In this document: one piece after another, positions 23,815 to 35,573 of the stretch
Numbering within the stretch: position 1 is the stretch's first letter
How the letters are laid out: each line of letters begins with the position of its first letter
Assembly (NCBI GenBank): GCA_964020085.1
Contig: CAXHUQ010000450.1
Location: 62,001-126,000, forward strand
Length of the DNA stretch: 64,000 nucleotides
Direction: 5' to 3'
Origin: Micromussa lordhowensis
Lineage: Eukaryota > Cnidaria > Anthozoa > Scleractinia > Lobophylliidae
Position numbers and translations under genes: made by a program
The notes under the pieces: generated by a model
Told to the model about the DNA's origin: nothing
The model's database searches: none
Seen by the model: only the letters and a program-made list of their open reading frames with translations

Positions 23815-26800
23815 CGAAATCTCGCACTATGCTAACCAGCCCGTTTGCTAATTAGCCCAACTTTGTGCGCGTCGCAACTTTGCAAACTACTACCACCAAA
23901 GCACTCCCGGGGTCGGTCGGGGTCCAAATGCGAAGTATCGGAGCTGCGCAAAATCTCGCACTATGCTAATCAGCCCGGCAGATCCCCAGGCGTGGCCGGC
24001 TGGCTGACTAGTTAGCCGAGCTTGACGCGTGTCGCAACTTGGCAAACTAATGGCACCAAAGCACTCCTGGGGTCGGTCCGGGTCCACATGCAAAGTTTCG
24101 GAGCTGCGCGAAATCTCGCACTATGCTAACCAGCCTGTTTGCTAATTAGCCCAACTTTGCGCGCGTCGCAACTTTGCAAACTAATACCACCAAAGCACTC
24201 CCGGGGTCGGTCCAGGTCCAAATGCGAAGTATCGGAGCTGCGCAAAATCTCGCACTATGCTAATCAGCCCGGCAGATCCCCAGGCGTGGCCGGCTGGCTG
24301 ACTAGTTAGCCGAGCTTGACGCGTGTCGCAACTTGGCAAACTAATTGCACCAAAGCAATCCTGGGGTCGGTACGGGTCCACATGCAAAGTTTCGGAGCTG
24401 CGCGAAATCTCGCACTATGCTAACCAGCCCGTTTGCTAATTAGCCCAACTTTGCGCGCATCGCAACTTTGCAAACTAATACCACCAAAGCACTCCCGGGG
24501 TCGGTCCGGGTCCAAATTCGAAGTATCGGAGCTGCGCAAAGTCTCGCACTATGCTAATCAGCCCGGCAGATCCCCAGGCGTGGCCGGCTGGCTGACTAGT
24601 TAGCCGAGCTTGACGCGTGTCGCAACTTGGCAAACTAATGGCACCAAAGCACTCCTGGGGTCGGTCCGGGTCCACATGCAAAGTTTCGGAGCTGCGCGAA
24701 ATCTCGCACTATGCTAACCAGCCCGTTTGCTAATTAGCCCAACTTTGCGCGCGTCGCAACTTTGCAAACTAATATCACCAAAGCACTCCCGGAGTCGGTC
24801 CGGGTCAAAATGCGAAGTATCGGAGCTGCGCAGAATCTCGCACTATGCTAATCAGCCCGGCAGATCCCCAGGCGTGGCCGGCTGGCTGACTAGTTAGCCG
24901 AGCTTGACGTGTGTCGCAACTTGACAAACTAATGGCACCAAAGCACTCCTGGGGTCGGTCCGGGTCCACATGCAAAGTTTCGGAGCTGCGCGAAATCTCG
25001 CACTATGCTAACCAGCCCGTTTGCTAATTAGCCCAACTTTGCGCGCGTCGCAACTTTGCAAACTAATACCACCAAAGAACTCCCGGGGTCGGTCCGGGTC
25101 CAAATGCGAAGTATTGGAGCTGCGCAAAATCTCGCACTATGCTAATCAGCCCGGCAGATCCCCAGGCGTGGCCGGCTGGCTGACTAGTTAGCCGAGCTTG
25201 ACGCGTGTCGCAACTTGGCAAACTAATGGCACCAAAGCACTCCTGGGGTCGGTCCGGGTCCACATGCAAAGCTTAGGAGCTGCGCGAAATCTCGCACTAT
25301 GCTAACCAGCCCGTTTGCTAATTAGCCCAACTTTGCGCGCGTCGCAACTTTGCAAACTAATACCACCAAAGCACTCCGGGGGTCGCTCCGGGTCCAAATG
25401 CGAAGTATCGGAGCTGCGCAAAATCTCGCACTATGCTAATCAGCCCGGCAGATCCCCAGGCGTGGCCGGCTGGCTGACTAGTTAGCCGAGCTTGACGCGT
25501 GTCGCAACTTGGCAAACTAATGGCACCAAAGCACTCCTGGGGTCGGTCCGGGTCCACATGCAAAGTTTCGGAGCTGCGCGAAATCTCGCACTATGCTAAC
25601 CAGCCCGTTTGCTAATTAGCCCAACTTTGCGCGCGTCGCAACTTTGCAAACTAATACCACCAAAGCACTCCCGGGGTCGGTCCGGGTCCAAATGCGAAGT
25701 ATCGGAGCTGCGCAAAATCTCGCACTATGCTAATCAGCCCGGCAGATCCCCAGGCGTGGCCGGCTGGCTGACTAGTTAGCCGAGCTTGACGCGTGTCGCA
25801 ACTTGGCAAACTAATGGCACCAAAGCACTCCTGGGGTCGGTCCGGGTCCAAATGCGAAGTTTCGGAGCTGCGCGAAATCTCGCACTATGCTAACCAGCCC
25901 GTTTGCTAATTAGCCCAACTTTGCGCGCGTCGCAACTTTGCAAACTAATACCACCAAAGCACTCCCGGGGTCGGTCCGGGTCCAAATGCGAAGTATCGGA
26001 GCTGTGCAAAATCTCGCACTATGATAATCAGCCCGGCAGATCCCCAGGCGTGGCCGGCTGGCTGACTAGTTAGCCGAGCTTGACGCGTGTCCCAACTTGG
26101 CAAACTAATGGCACCAAAACACTCCTGGGGTCGGTCCGTGTCCACATGCAAAGTTTCGGAGCTGCGCGAAATCTCGCACTATGCTAACCAGCCCGTTTGC
26201 TAATTAGCCCAACTTTGCGCGCGTTGCAACTTTGCAAACTAATACCACCAAAGAACTCCCGGGGTCGGTCCCGGTCCAAATGCGAAGTATCGGAGCTGCG
26301 CAAAATCTCGCACTATGCTAATCAGCCCGGCAGATCCCCAGGCGTGGCCGGCTGGCTGACTAGTTAGCCGAGCTTGACGCGTGTCGCGACTTGGCAAACT
26401 AATGGCACCAAAGCACTCCTGGGGTCGGTCCGGGTCCACATGCAAAGTTTCGGAGCTGCGCGAAATCTCGCACTATGCTAACCAGCCCGTTTGCTAATTA
26501 GCCCAACTTTGTGCGCGTCGCAACTTTGCAAACTAATACCACCAAAGCACTCCCGGGGTCGGTCCGGGTCCAAATGCGAAGTATCGGAGCTGCGCAAAAT
26601 CTCGCACTATGCTAATCAGCCCGGCAGATCCCCAGGCGTGGCCGGCTGGCTGACTAGTTAGCCGAGCTTGACGCGTGTCGCAACTTGGCAAACTAATGGC
26701 ACCAAAGCACTCCTGGGGTCGGTCCGGGTCCACATGCAAAGTTTCGGAGCTGCGCGAAATCTCGCACTATGCTAACCAGCCTGTTTGCTAATTAGCCCAA

Positions 26801-27048
26801 CTTTGCGCGCGTCGCAACTTTGCAAACTAATACCACCCAAGCACTCCCGGGGTCGGTCCGGGTCCAAATGCGAAGTATCGGAGCTGTGCAAAATCTTGCA
26901 CTATGCTTATCAGCCCGGCAGATCCCCAGGCGTGGCCGGATGGCTGACTAGTTAGCCGAGCTTGACGCGTGTCCCAACTTGGCAAACTAATGGCACCAAA
27001 GCACTCCTGGGGTCAATCCGGCTCCACATGCAAAGTTTCGGAGCTGCG
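23815..27048. repeat. 11-unit HOR, copy 2 (U82-U92, 3234 bp)
   Basis: This is an adjacent repeat of U71-U81. Differences noticed are 'CAAACTACTACC' (23890) at the start and, in the last unit, 'GGCCGGATGG' and 'GGGTCAATCCGGCTCC'. The last of these is the form found in U35 and U45, so U92 may be a recombinant with that family, or U81 may be. Confidence 0.92.
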
Positions 27049-29693
27049 CGAAATCTCGCACTATGCTAACCAGCCCGTTTGCTAATTAGCCCAACTTTGC
27101 GCGCGTCGCAACTTTGCAAACTAATACCACCAAAGCACTCCCGGGGTCGGTCCGGGTCCAAATGCGAAGTATCGGAGCTGCGCAAAATCTCGCACTATGC
27201 TAATCAGCCCGGCAGATCCCCAGGCGTGGCCGGCTGGCTGACTAGTTAGCTGAGCTTGACGCGTGTCGCAACTTGGCAAACTAATGGCACCAAAGCACTC
27301 CTGGGGTCGGTCCGGGTCCACATGCAAAGTTTCGGAGCTGCGCGAAATCTCGCACTATGCTAACCAGCCCGTTTGCTAATTAGCCCAACTTTGCGCGCGT
27401 CGCAACTTTGCAAACTAATATCACCAAAGCACTCCCGGAGTCGGTCCGGGTCAAAATGCGAAGTATCGGAGCTGCGCAGAATCTCGCACTATGCTAATCA
27501 GCCCGGCAGATCCCCAGGCGTGGCCGGCTGGCTGACTAGTTAGCCGAGCTTGACGTGTGTCGCAACTTGACAAACTAATGGCACCAAAGCACTCCTGGGG
27601 TCGGTCCGGGTCCACATGCAAAGTTTCGGAGCTGCGCGAAATCTCGCACTATGCTAACCAGCCCGTTTGCTAATTAGCCCAACTTTGCGCGCGTCGCAAC
27701 TTTGCAAACTAATACCACCAAAGAACTCCCGGGGTCGGTCCGGGTCCAAATGCGAAGTATTGGAGCTGCGCAAAATCTCGCACTATGCTAATCAGCCCGG
27801 CAGATCCCCAGGCGTGGCCGGCTGGCTGACTAGTTAGCCGAGCTTGACGCGTGTCGCAACTTGGCAAACTAATGGCACCAAAGCACTCCTGGGGTCGGTC
27901 CGGGTCCACATGCAAAGCTTAGGAGCTGCGCGAAATCTCGCACTATGCTAACCAGCCCGTTTGCTAATTAGCCCAACTTTGCGCGCGTCGCAACTTTGCA
28001 AACTAATACCACCAAAGCACTCCGGGGGTCGGTCCGGGTCCAAATGCGAAGTATCGGAGCTGCGCAAAATCTCGCACTATGCTAATCAGCCCGGCAGATC
28101 CCCAGGCGTGGCCGGCTGGCTGACTAGTTAGCCGAGCTTGACGCGTGTCGCAACTTGGCAAACTAATGGCACCAAAGCACTCCTGGGGTCGGTCCGGGTC
28201 CACATGCAAAGTTTCGGAGCTGCGCGAAATCTCGCACTATGCTAACCAGCCCGTTTGCTAATTAGCCCAACTTTGCGCGCGTCGCAACTTTGCAAACTAA
28301 TACCACCAAAGCACTCCCGGGGTCGGTCCGGGTCCAAATGCGAAGTATCGGAGCTGCGCAAAATCTCGCACTATGCTAATCAGCCCGGCAGATCCCCAGG
28401 CGTGGCCGGCTGGCTGACTAGTTAGCCGAGCTTGACGCGTGTCGCAACTTGGCAAACTAATGGCACCAAAGCACTCCTGGGGTCGGTCCGGGTCCACATG
28501 CGAAGTTTCGGAGCTGCGCGAAATCTCGCACTATGCTAACCAGCCCGTTTGCTAATTAGCCCAACTTTGCGCGCGTCGCAACTTTGCAAACTAATACCAC
28601 CAAAGCACTCCCGGGGTCGGTCCGGGTCCAAATGCGAAGTATCGGAGCTGTGCAAAATCTCGCACTATGATAATCAGCCCGGCAGATCCCCAGGCGTGGC
28701 CGGCTGGCTGACTAGTTAGCCGAGCTTGACGCGTGTCCCAACTTGGCAAACTAATGGCACCAAAACACTCCTGGGGTCGGTCCGTGTCCACATGCAAAGT
28801 TTCGGAGCTGCGCGAAATCTCGCACTATGCTAACCAGCCCGTTTGCTAATTAGCCCAACTTTGCGCGCGTTGCAACTTTGCAAACTAATACCACCAAAGA
28901 ACTCCCGGGGTCGGTCCCGGTCCAAATGCGAAGTATCGGAGCTGCGCAAAATCTCGCACTATGCTAATCAGCCCGGCAGATCCCCAGGCGTGGCCGGCTG
29001 GCTGACTAGTTAGCCGAGCTTGACGCGTGTCGCGACTTGGCAAACTAATGGCACCAAAGCACTCCTGGGGTCGGTCCGGGTCCACATGCAAAGTTTCGGA
29101 GCTGCGCGAAATCTCGCACTATGCTAACCAGCCCGTTTGCTAATTAGCCCAACTTTGTGCGCGTCGCAACTTTGCAAACTAATACCACCAAAGCACTCCC
29201 GGGGTCGGTCCGGGTCCAAATGCGAAGTATCGGAGCTGCGCAAAATCTCGCACTATGCTAATCAGCCCGGCAGATCCCCAGGCGTGGCCGGCTGGCTGAC
29301 TAGTTAGCCGAGCTTGACGCGTGTCGCAACTTGGCAAACTAATGGCACCAAAGCACTCCTGGGGTCGGTCCGGGTCCACATGCAAAGTTTCGGAGCTGCG
29401 CGAAATCTCGCACTATGCTAACCAGCCTGTTTGCTAATTAGCCCAACTTTGCGCGCGTCGCAACTTTGCAAACTAATACCACCCAAGCACTCCCGGGGTC
29501 GGTCCGGGTCCAAATGCGAAGTATCGGAGCTGTGCAAAATCTTGCACTATGCTTATCAGCCCGGCAGATCCCCAGGCGTGGCCGGCTGGCTGACTAGTTA
29601 GCCGAGCTTGACGCGTGTCCCAACTTGGCAAACTAATGGCACCAAAGCACTCCTGGGTCAATCCGGCTCCACATGCAAAGTTTCGGAGCTGCG
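27049..29693. repeat. U93-U101, partial third copy of the 11-unit HOR
   Basis: After one unit of another type (U93, 'TTAGCTGAGC'), U94-U101 follow the order of U74-U81 and U85-U92, at an offset of 9 units from the latter. U96 has the ordinary 'GGTCGGTCCGGG' in place of 'GGTCGCTCCGGG'. U101 is 293 bp long: one G is missing from the run at about 29655-29658, and the phase of every later unit is shifted by one base. Confidence 0.9.
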
Positions 29694-29987
29694 CGAAATC
29701 TCGCACTATGCTAACCAGCCCGTTTGCTAATTAGCCCAACTTTGCGCGCGTCGCAACTTTGCAAACTAATACCACCAAAGCACTCCCGGGGTCGGTCCGG
29801 GTCCAAATGCGAAGTATCGGAGCTGCGCAAAATCTCGCACTATGCTAATCAGCCCGGCAGATCCCCAGGCGTGGCCGGCTGGCTGACTAGTTAGCTGAGC
29901 TTGACGCGTGTCGCAACTTGGCAAACTAATGGCACCAAAGCACTCCTGGGGTCGGTCCGGGTCCACATGCAAAGTTTCGGAGCTGCG
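29694..29987. repeat. U102, single unit between HOR blocks
   Basis: This unit carries 'TTAGCTGAGC' and is otherwise consensus-like, as are U36, U93 and U153. It separates the shortened U101 from the 19-unit duplication. Confidence 0.85.
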
Positions 29988-32900
29988 CGAAATCTCGCAC
30001 TATGCTAACCAGCCCGTTTGCTAATTAGCCCAACTTTGCCCGCGTCGCAACTTTGCAAACTAATACCACCAAAGCACTCCCGGGGTCGGTCCGGGTCCAA
30101 ATGCGAAGTATGGGAGCTGCCCAAGATCTCGCACTATGCTAATCAGCCCGGCAGATCCCCAGGCGTGGCCGGCTGGCTGACTAGTTAGCCGAGCTTGACG
30201 CGTGTCGCAACTTGGCAAACTAATGGCACCAAAGCACTCCTGGGGTCAGTCCGGGTCCATATGCAAAGTTTCGTAGCTGCGCGAAATCTCGCACTATGCT
30301 AACCAGCCCGTTTGCTAATTAGCCCAACTTTGCGCGCGTCGCAACTTTGGAAACTAATACCACCAAAGCACTCCTGGGGTCGGTCCGGGTCCAAATGCGA
30401 AGTATCGGAGCTGCGCAAAATCTCGCACTATCCTAATCAGCCCGGCAGATCCCCAGGCGTGGCCGGCTGGCTGACTAGTTAGCTGAGCTTGACGCGTGTC
30501 GCAACTTGGCAAACTAATGGCACCAAAGCACTCCTGGGGTCGGTCCGGGTCCACATGCAAAGTTTCGGAGCTGCGCGAAATCTCGCACTATGCTAACCAG
30601 CCCGTTTGCTAATTAGCCCAACTTTGCGCGCGTCGCAACTTTGCAAACTAATACCACCAAAGCACTCCCGGGGTCGGTCCGGGTCCAAATGCGAAGTATC
30701 GGAGCTGCGCAAAATCTCGCACTATGCTAATCAGCCCGGCAGATCCCCAGGCGTGGCCGGCTGGCTGACTAGTTAGCCGAGCTTGACGCGTGTCGCAACT
30801 TGGCAAACTAATGGCACCAAAGCACTCCTGGGGTCGGTCCGGGTCCACATGCAAAGTTTCGGAGCTGCGCGAAATCTCGCACTATGCTAACCAGCCCGTT
30901 TGCTAATTAGCCCAACTTTGCGCGCGTCGCAACTTTGCAAACTAATACCACCAAAGCACTCCCGGGGTCGGTCCGGGTCCAAATGCGAAGTATCGGAGCT
31001 GTGCAAAATCTCGCACTATGCTAATCAGCCCGGCAGATCCGCAGGCGTGGCCGGCTGGCTGACTAGTTAGCCGAGCTTGACGCGTGTCCCAACTTGGCAA
31101 ACTAATGGCACCAAAGCACTCCTGGGGTCGGTCCGTGTCCACATGCAAAGTTTCGGAGCTGCGCGAAATCTCGCACTATGCTAACCAGCCCGTTTGCTAA
31201 TTAGCCCAACTTTGCGCGCGTTGCAACTTTGCAAACTAATACAACCAAAGAACTCCCGGGGTCGGTCCCGGTCCAAATGCGAAGTATCGGAGCTGCGCAA
31301 AATCTCGCACTATGCTAATCAGCCCGGCAGATCCCCAGGCGTGGCCGGCTGGCTGACTAGTTAGCCGAGCTTGACGCGTGTCGCGACTTGGCAAACTAAT
31401 GGCACCAAAGCACTCCTGGGGTCGGTCCGGGTCCACATGCAAAGTTTCGGAGCTGCGCGAAATCTCGCACTATGCTAACCAGCCCGTTTGCTAATTAGCC
31501 CAACTTTGTGCGCGTCGCAACTTTGCAAACTAATACCACCAAAGCACTCCCGGGGTCGGTCCGGGTCCAAATGCGAAGTATCGGAGCTGCGCAAAATCTC
31601 GCACTATGCTAATCAGCCCGGCAGATCCCCAGGCGTGGCCGGCTGGCTGACTAGTTAGCCGAGCTTGACGCGTGTCGCAACTTGGCAAACTAATGGCACC
31701 AAAGCACTCCTGGGGTCGGTCCGGGTCCACATGCAAAGTTTCGGAGCTGCGCGAAATCTCGCACTATGCTAACCAGCCTGTTTGCTAATTAGCCCAACTT
31801 TGCGCGCGTCGCAACTTTGCAAACTAATACCACCCAAGCACTCCCGGGGTCGGTCCGGGTCCAAATGCGAAGTATCGGAGCTGTGCAAAATCTTGCACTA
31901 TGCTAATCAGCCCGGCAGATCCCCAGGCGTGGCCGGCTGGCTGACTAGTTAGCCGAGCTTGACGCGTGTCCCAACTTGGCAAACTAATGGCACCAAAGCA
32001 CTCCTGGGGTCGGTCCGGCTCCACATGCAAAGTTTCGGAGCTGCGCGAAATCTCGCACTATGCTAACCAGCCCGTTTGCTAATTAGCCCAACTTTGCGCG
32101 CGTCGCAACTTTGCAAACTAATACCACCAAAGCACTCCCGGGGTCAGTCCGGGTCCAAATGCGAAGTATCGGAGCTGCGCAAAATCTCGCACTATGCTAA
32201 TCAGCCCGGCAGATCCCCAGGCGTGGCCGGCTGGCTGACTAGTTAGCTGAGCTTGACGCGTGTCGCAACTTGGCAAACTAATGGCACCAAAGCACTCCTG
32301 GGGTCGGTCCGGGTCCACATGCAAAGTTTTGGAGCTGCACGAAATCTCGCACTATGCTAACCAGCCCGTTTGCTAATTAGCCCAACTTTGCGCGCGTCGC
32401 AACTTTGCAAACTAATACCACCAAAGCACTCCCGGGGTCGGTCCGGGTCCAAATGCGAAGTATGGGAGCTGCGCAAAATCTCGCACTATGCTAATCAGCC
32501 CGGCAGATCCCCAGGCGGGGCCGGCTGGCTGACTAGTTAGCCGAGCTTGACGCGTGTCGCAACTTGGCAAACTAATGGCACCAAAGCACTCCTGCGGTCA
32601 GTCCGGGTCCACATGCAAAGTTTCGTAGCTGCGCGAAATCTCGCACTATGCTAACCAGCCCGTTTGCTAATTAGCCCAACTTTGCGCGCGTCGCAACTTT
32701 GGAAACTAATACCACCAAAGCACTCCTGGGGTCGGTCCGGGTCCAAATGCGAAGTATCGGAGCTGCGCAAAATCTCGCACTATCCTAATCAGCCCGGCAG
32801 ATCCCCAGGCGTGGCCGGCTGGCTGACTAGTTAGCCGAGCTTGACGCGTGTCGCAACTTTGCAAACTAATGGCATCAAAGCACTCCTGGGGTCGGTCCGG

Positions 32901-35573
32901 GTCCACATGCAAAGTTTCGGAGCTGCGCGAAATCTCGCACTATGCTAACCAGCCCGTTTGCTAATTAGCCCAACTTTGCGCGCGTCGCAACTTTGCAAAC
33001 TAATACCACCAAAGCACTCCCGGGGTCGGTCCGGGTCCAAATGCGAAGTATCGGAGCTGCGCAAAATCTCGCACTATGCTAATCAGCCCGGCAGATCCCC
33101 AGGCGTGGCCGGCTGGCTGACTAGTCAGCCGAGCTTGACGCGTGTCGCAACTTGGCAAACTAATGGCACCAAAGCACTCCTGGGGTCGGTCCGGGTCCAC
33201 ATGCAAAGTTTCGGAGCTGCGCGAAATCTCGCACTATGCTAACCAGCCCGTTTGCTAATTAGCCCAACTTTGCGCGCGTCGCAACTTTGCAAACTAATAC
33301 CACCAAAGCACTCCCGGGGTCGGTCCGGGTCCAAATGCGAAGTATCGGAGCTGCGCAAAATCTCGCACTATGCTAATCAGCCCGGCAGATCCCCAGGCGT
33401 GGCCGGCTGGGTGACTAGTCAGCCGAGCTTGACGCGTGTCGCAACTTGGCAAACTAATGGCACCAAAGCACTCCTGGGGTCGGTCCGGGTCCACATGCAA
33501 AGTTTCGGAGCTGCGCGAAATCTCGCACTATGCTAACCAGCCCGTTTGCTAATTAGCCCAACTTTGCGCGCGTCGCAACTTTGCAAACTAATACCACCAA
33601 AGCACTCCCGGGGTCGGTCCGGGTCCAAATGCGAAGTATCGGAGCTGCGCAAAATCTCGCACTATGCTAATCAGCCCGGCAGATCCCCAGGCGTGGCCGG
33701 CTGGCTGACTAGTTAGCCGAGCTTGACGCGTGTCGCAACTTGGCAAACTAATGGCACCAAAGCACTCCTGGGGTCGGTCCGGGTCCACATGCAAAGTTTC
33801 GGAGCTGCGCGAAATCTCGCACTATGCTAACCAGCCCGTTTGCTAATTAGCCCAACTTTGCGCGCGTCGCAACTTTGCAAACTAATACCACCAAAGCACT
33901 CCCGGGGTCGGTCTGGGTCCAAATGCGAAGTATCGGAGCTGCGCAAAATCTCGCACTATGCTAATCAGCCCGGCAGATCCCCAGGCGTGGCCGGCTGGCT
34001 GACTAGTTAGCTGAGCTTGACGCGTGTCGCAACTTGGCAAACTAATGGCACCAAAGCACTCCTGGGGTCGGTCCGGGTCCACATGCAAAGTTTCGGAGCT
34101 GCGCGAAATCTAGCACTATGCTAACCAGCCCGTTTGCTAATTAGCCCAACTTTGCGCGCGTCGCAACTTTGCAAACTAATACCACCAAAGAACTCCCGGG
34201 GTCGGTCCGGGTCCAAATGCGAAGTATCGGAGCTGCGCAAAATCTCGCACTATGCTAATCAGCCCGGCAGATCCCCAGGCGTGGCCGGCTGGCTGACTAG
34301 TTAGCCGAGCTTCACGCGTGTCGCAACTTGGCAAACTAATGGCACCAAAGCACTCCTGGGGTCGGTCCGGGTCCACATGCAAAGTTTCGGAGCTGCGCGA
34401 AATCTCGCACTATGCTAACCAGCCCGTTTGCTAATTAGCCCAACTTTGCGCGCGTCGCAACTTTGCAAACTAATACCACCAAAGAACTCCCGGGGTCGGT
34501 CCGGGTCCAAATGCGAATTATCGGAGCTGCGCAAAATCTCGCACTATGCTAATCAGCCCGGCAGATCCCCAGGCGTGGCCGGCTGGCTGACTAGTTAGCT
34601 GAGCTTGACGCGTGTCGCAACTTGGCAAACTAATGGCACCAAAGCACTCCTGGAGTCGGTCCGGGTCCACATGCAAAGTTTCGGAGCTGCGCGAAATCTC
34701 GCACTATGCTAACCAGCCCGTTTGCTAATTAGCCCAACTTTGCGCGCGTCGCAACTTTGCAAACTAATACCACCAAAGCACTCTCGGGGTCGGTCCGGGT
34801 CCAAATGCGAAGTATCGGAGCTGCACAAAATCTCGCACTATGCTAATCAGCCCGGCAGATCCCCAGGCGTGGCCGGCTGGCTGACTAGTTAGCCGAGCTT
34901 GACGCGTGTCGCAACTTGGCAAACTAATGGCACCAAAGCACTCCTGGGGTCAGTCCGGGTCCACATGCAAAGTTTCGTAGCTGCGCGAAATCTCGCACTA
35001 TGCTAACCAGCCCGTTTGCTAATTAGCCCAACTTTGCGCGCGTCGCAACTTTGCAAACTAATACCACCAAAGCACTCCTGGGGTCGGTCCGGGTCCAAAT
35101 GCGAAGTATCGGAGCTGCGCAAAATCTAGCACTATCCTAATCAGCCCGGCAGATCCCCAGGCGTGGCCGGCTGGCTGACTAGTTAGCCGAGCTTGACGCG
35201 TGTCGCAACTTGGCAAACTAATGGCACCAAAGCACTCCTGGGGTTGGTCCGGGTCCACATGCAAAGTTTCGGAGCTGCGCGAAATCTCGCACTATGCTAA
35301 CCAGCCCGTTTGCTAATTAGCCCAACTTTGCGCGCGTCGCAACTTTGCAAACTAATACCACCAAAGCACTCCCGGGGTCGGTCCGGGTCCAAATGCGAAG
35401 TATCGGAGCTGCGCAAAATCTCGCACTATGCTAATCAGCCCGGCAGATCCCCAGGCGTGGCCGGCTGGCTGACTAGTTAGCCGAGCTTGACGCGTGTCGC
35501 AACTTGGCAAACTAATGGCACCAAAGCACTCCTGGGGTCGGTCCGGGTCCACATGCAAAGTTTCGGAGCTGCG
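29988..35573. repeat. 19-unit HOR, copy 1 (U103-U121, 5586 bp)
   Basis: This is the first copy of the longest block duplication in the window. Markers in order include: 'GCTGCCCAAGATC' and 'GTCCATATGC' (U103); 'GATCCGCAGGCG' (U106); 'AATACAACCAAAG' (U107); 'GGTCAGTCCGGGTCCAAATG' and 'GCTGCACGAAATC' (U110 and the start of U111); 'CAGGCGGGGCC' (U111); 'GGCTGGGTGACTAGTCAGCC' (U114); 'CTTCACGCG' (U117); and 'GGGTTGGTCC' (U120). Its middle part is a descendant or relative of U55-U66. Confidence 0.94.
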
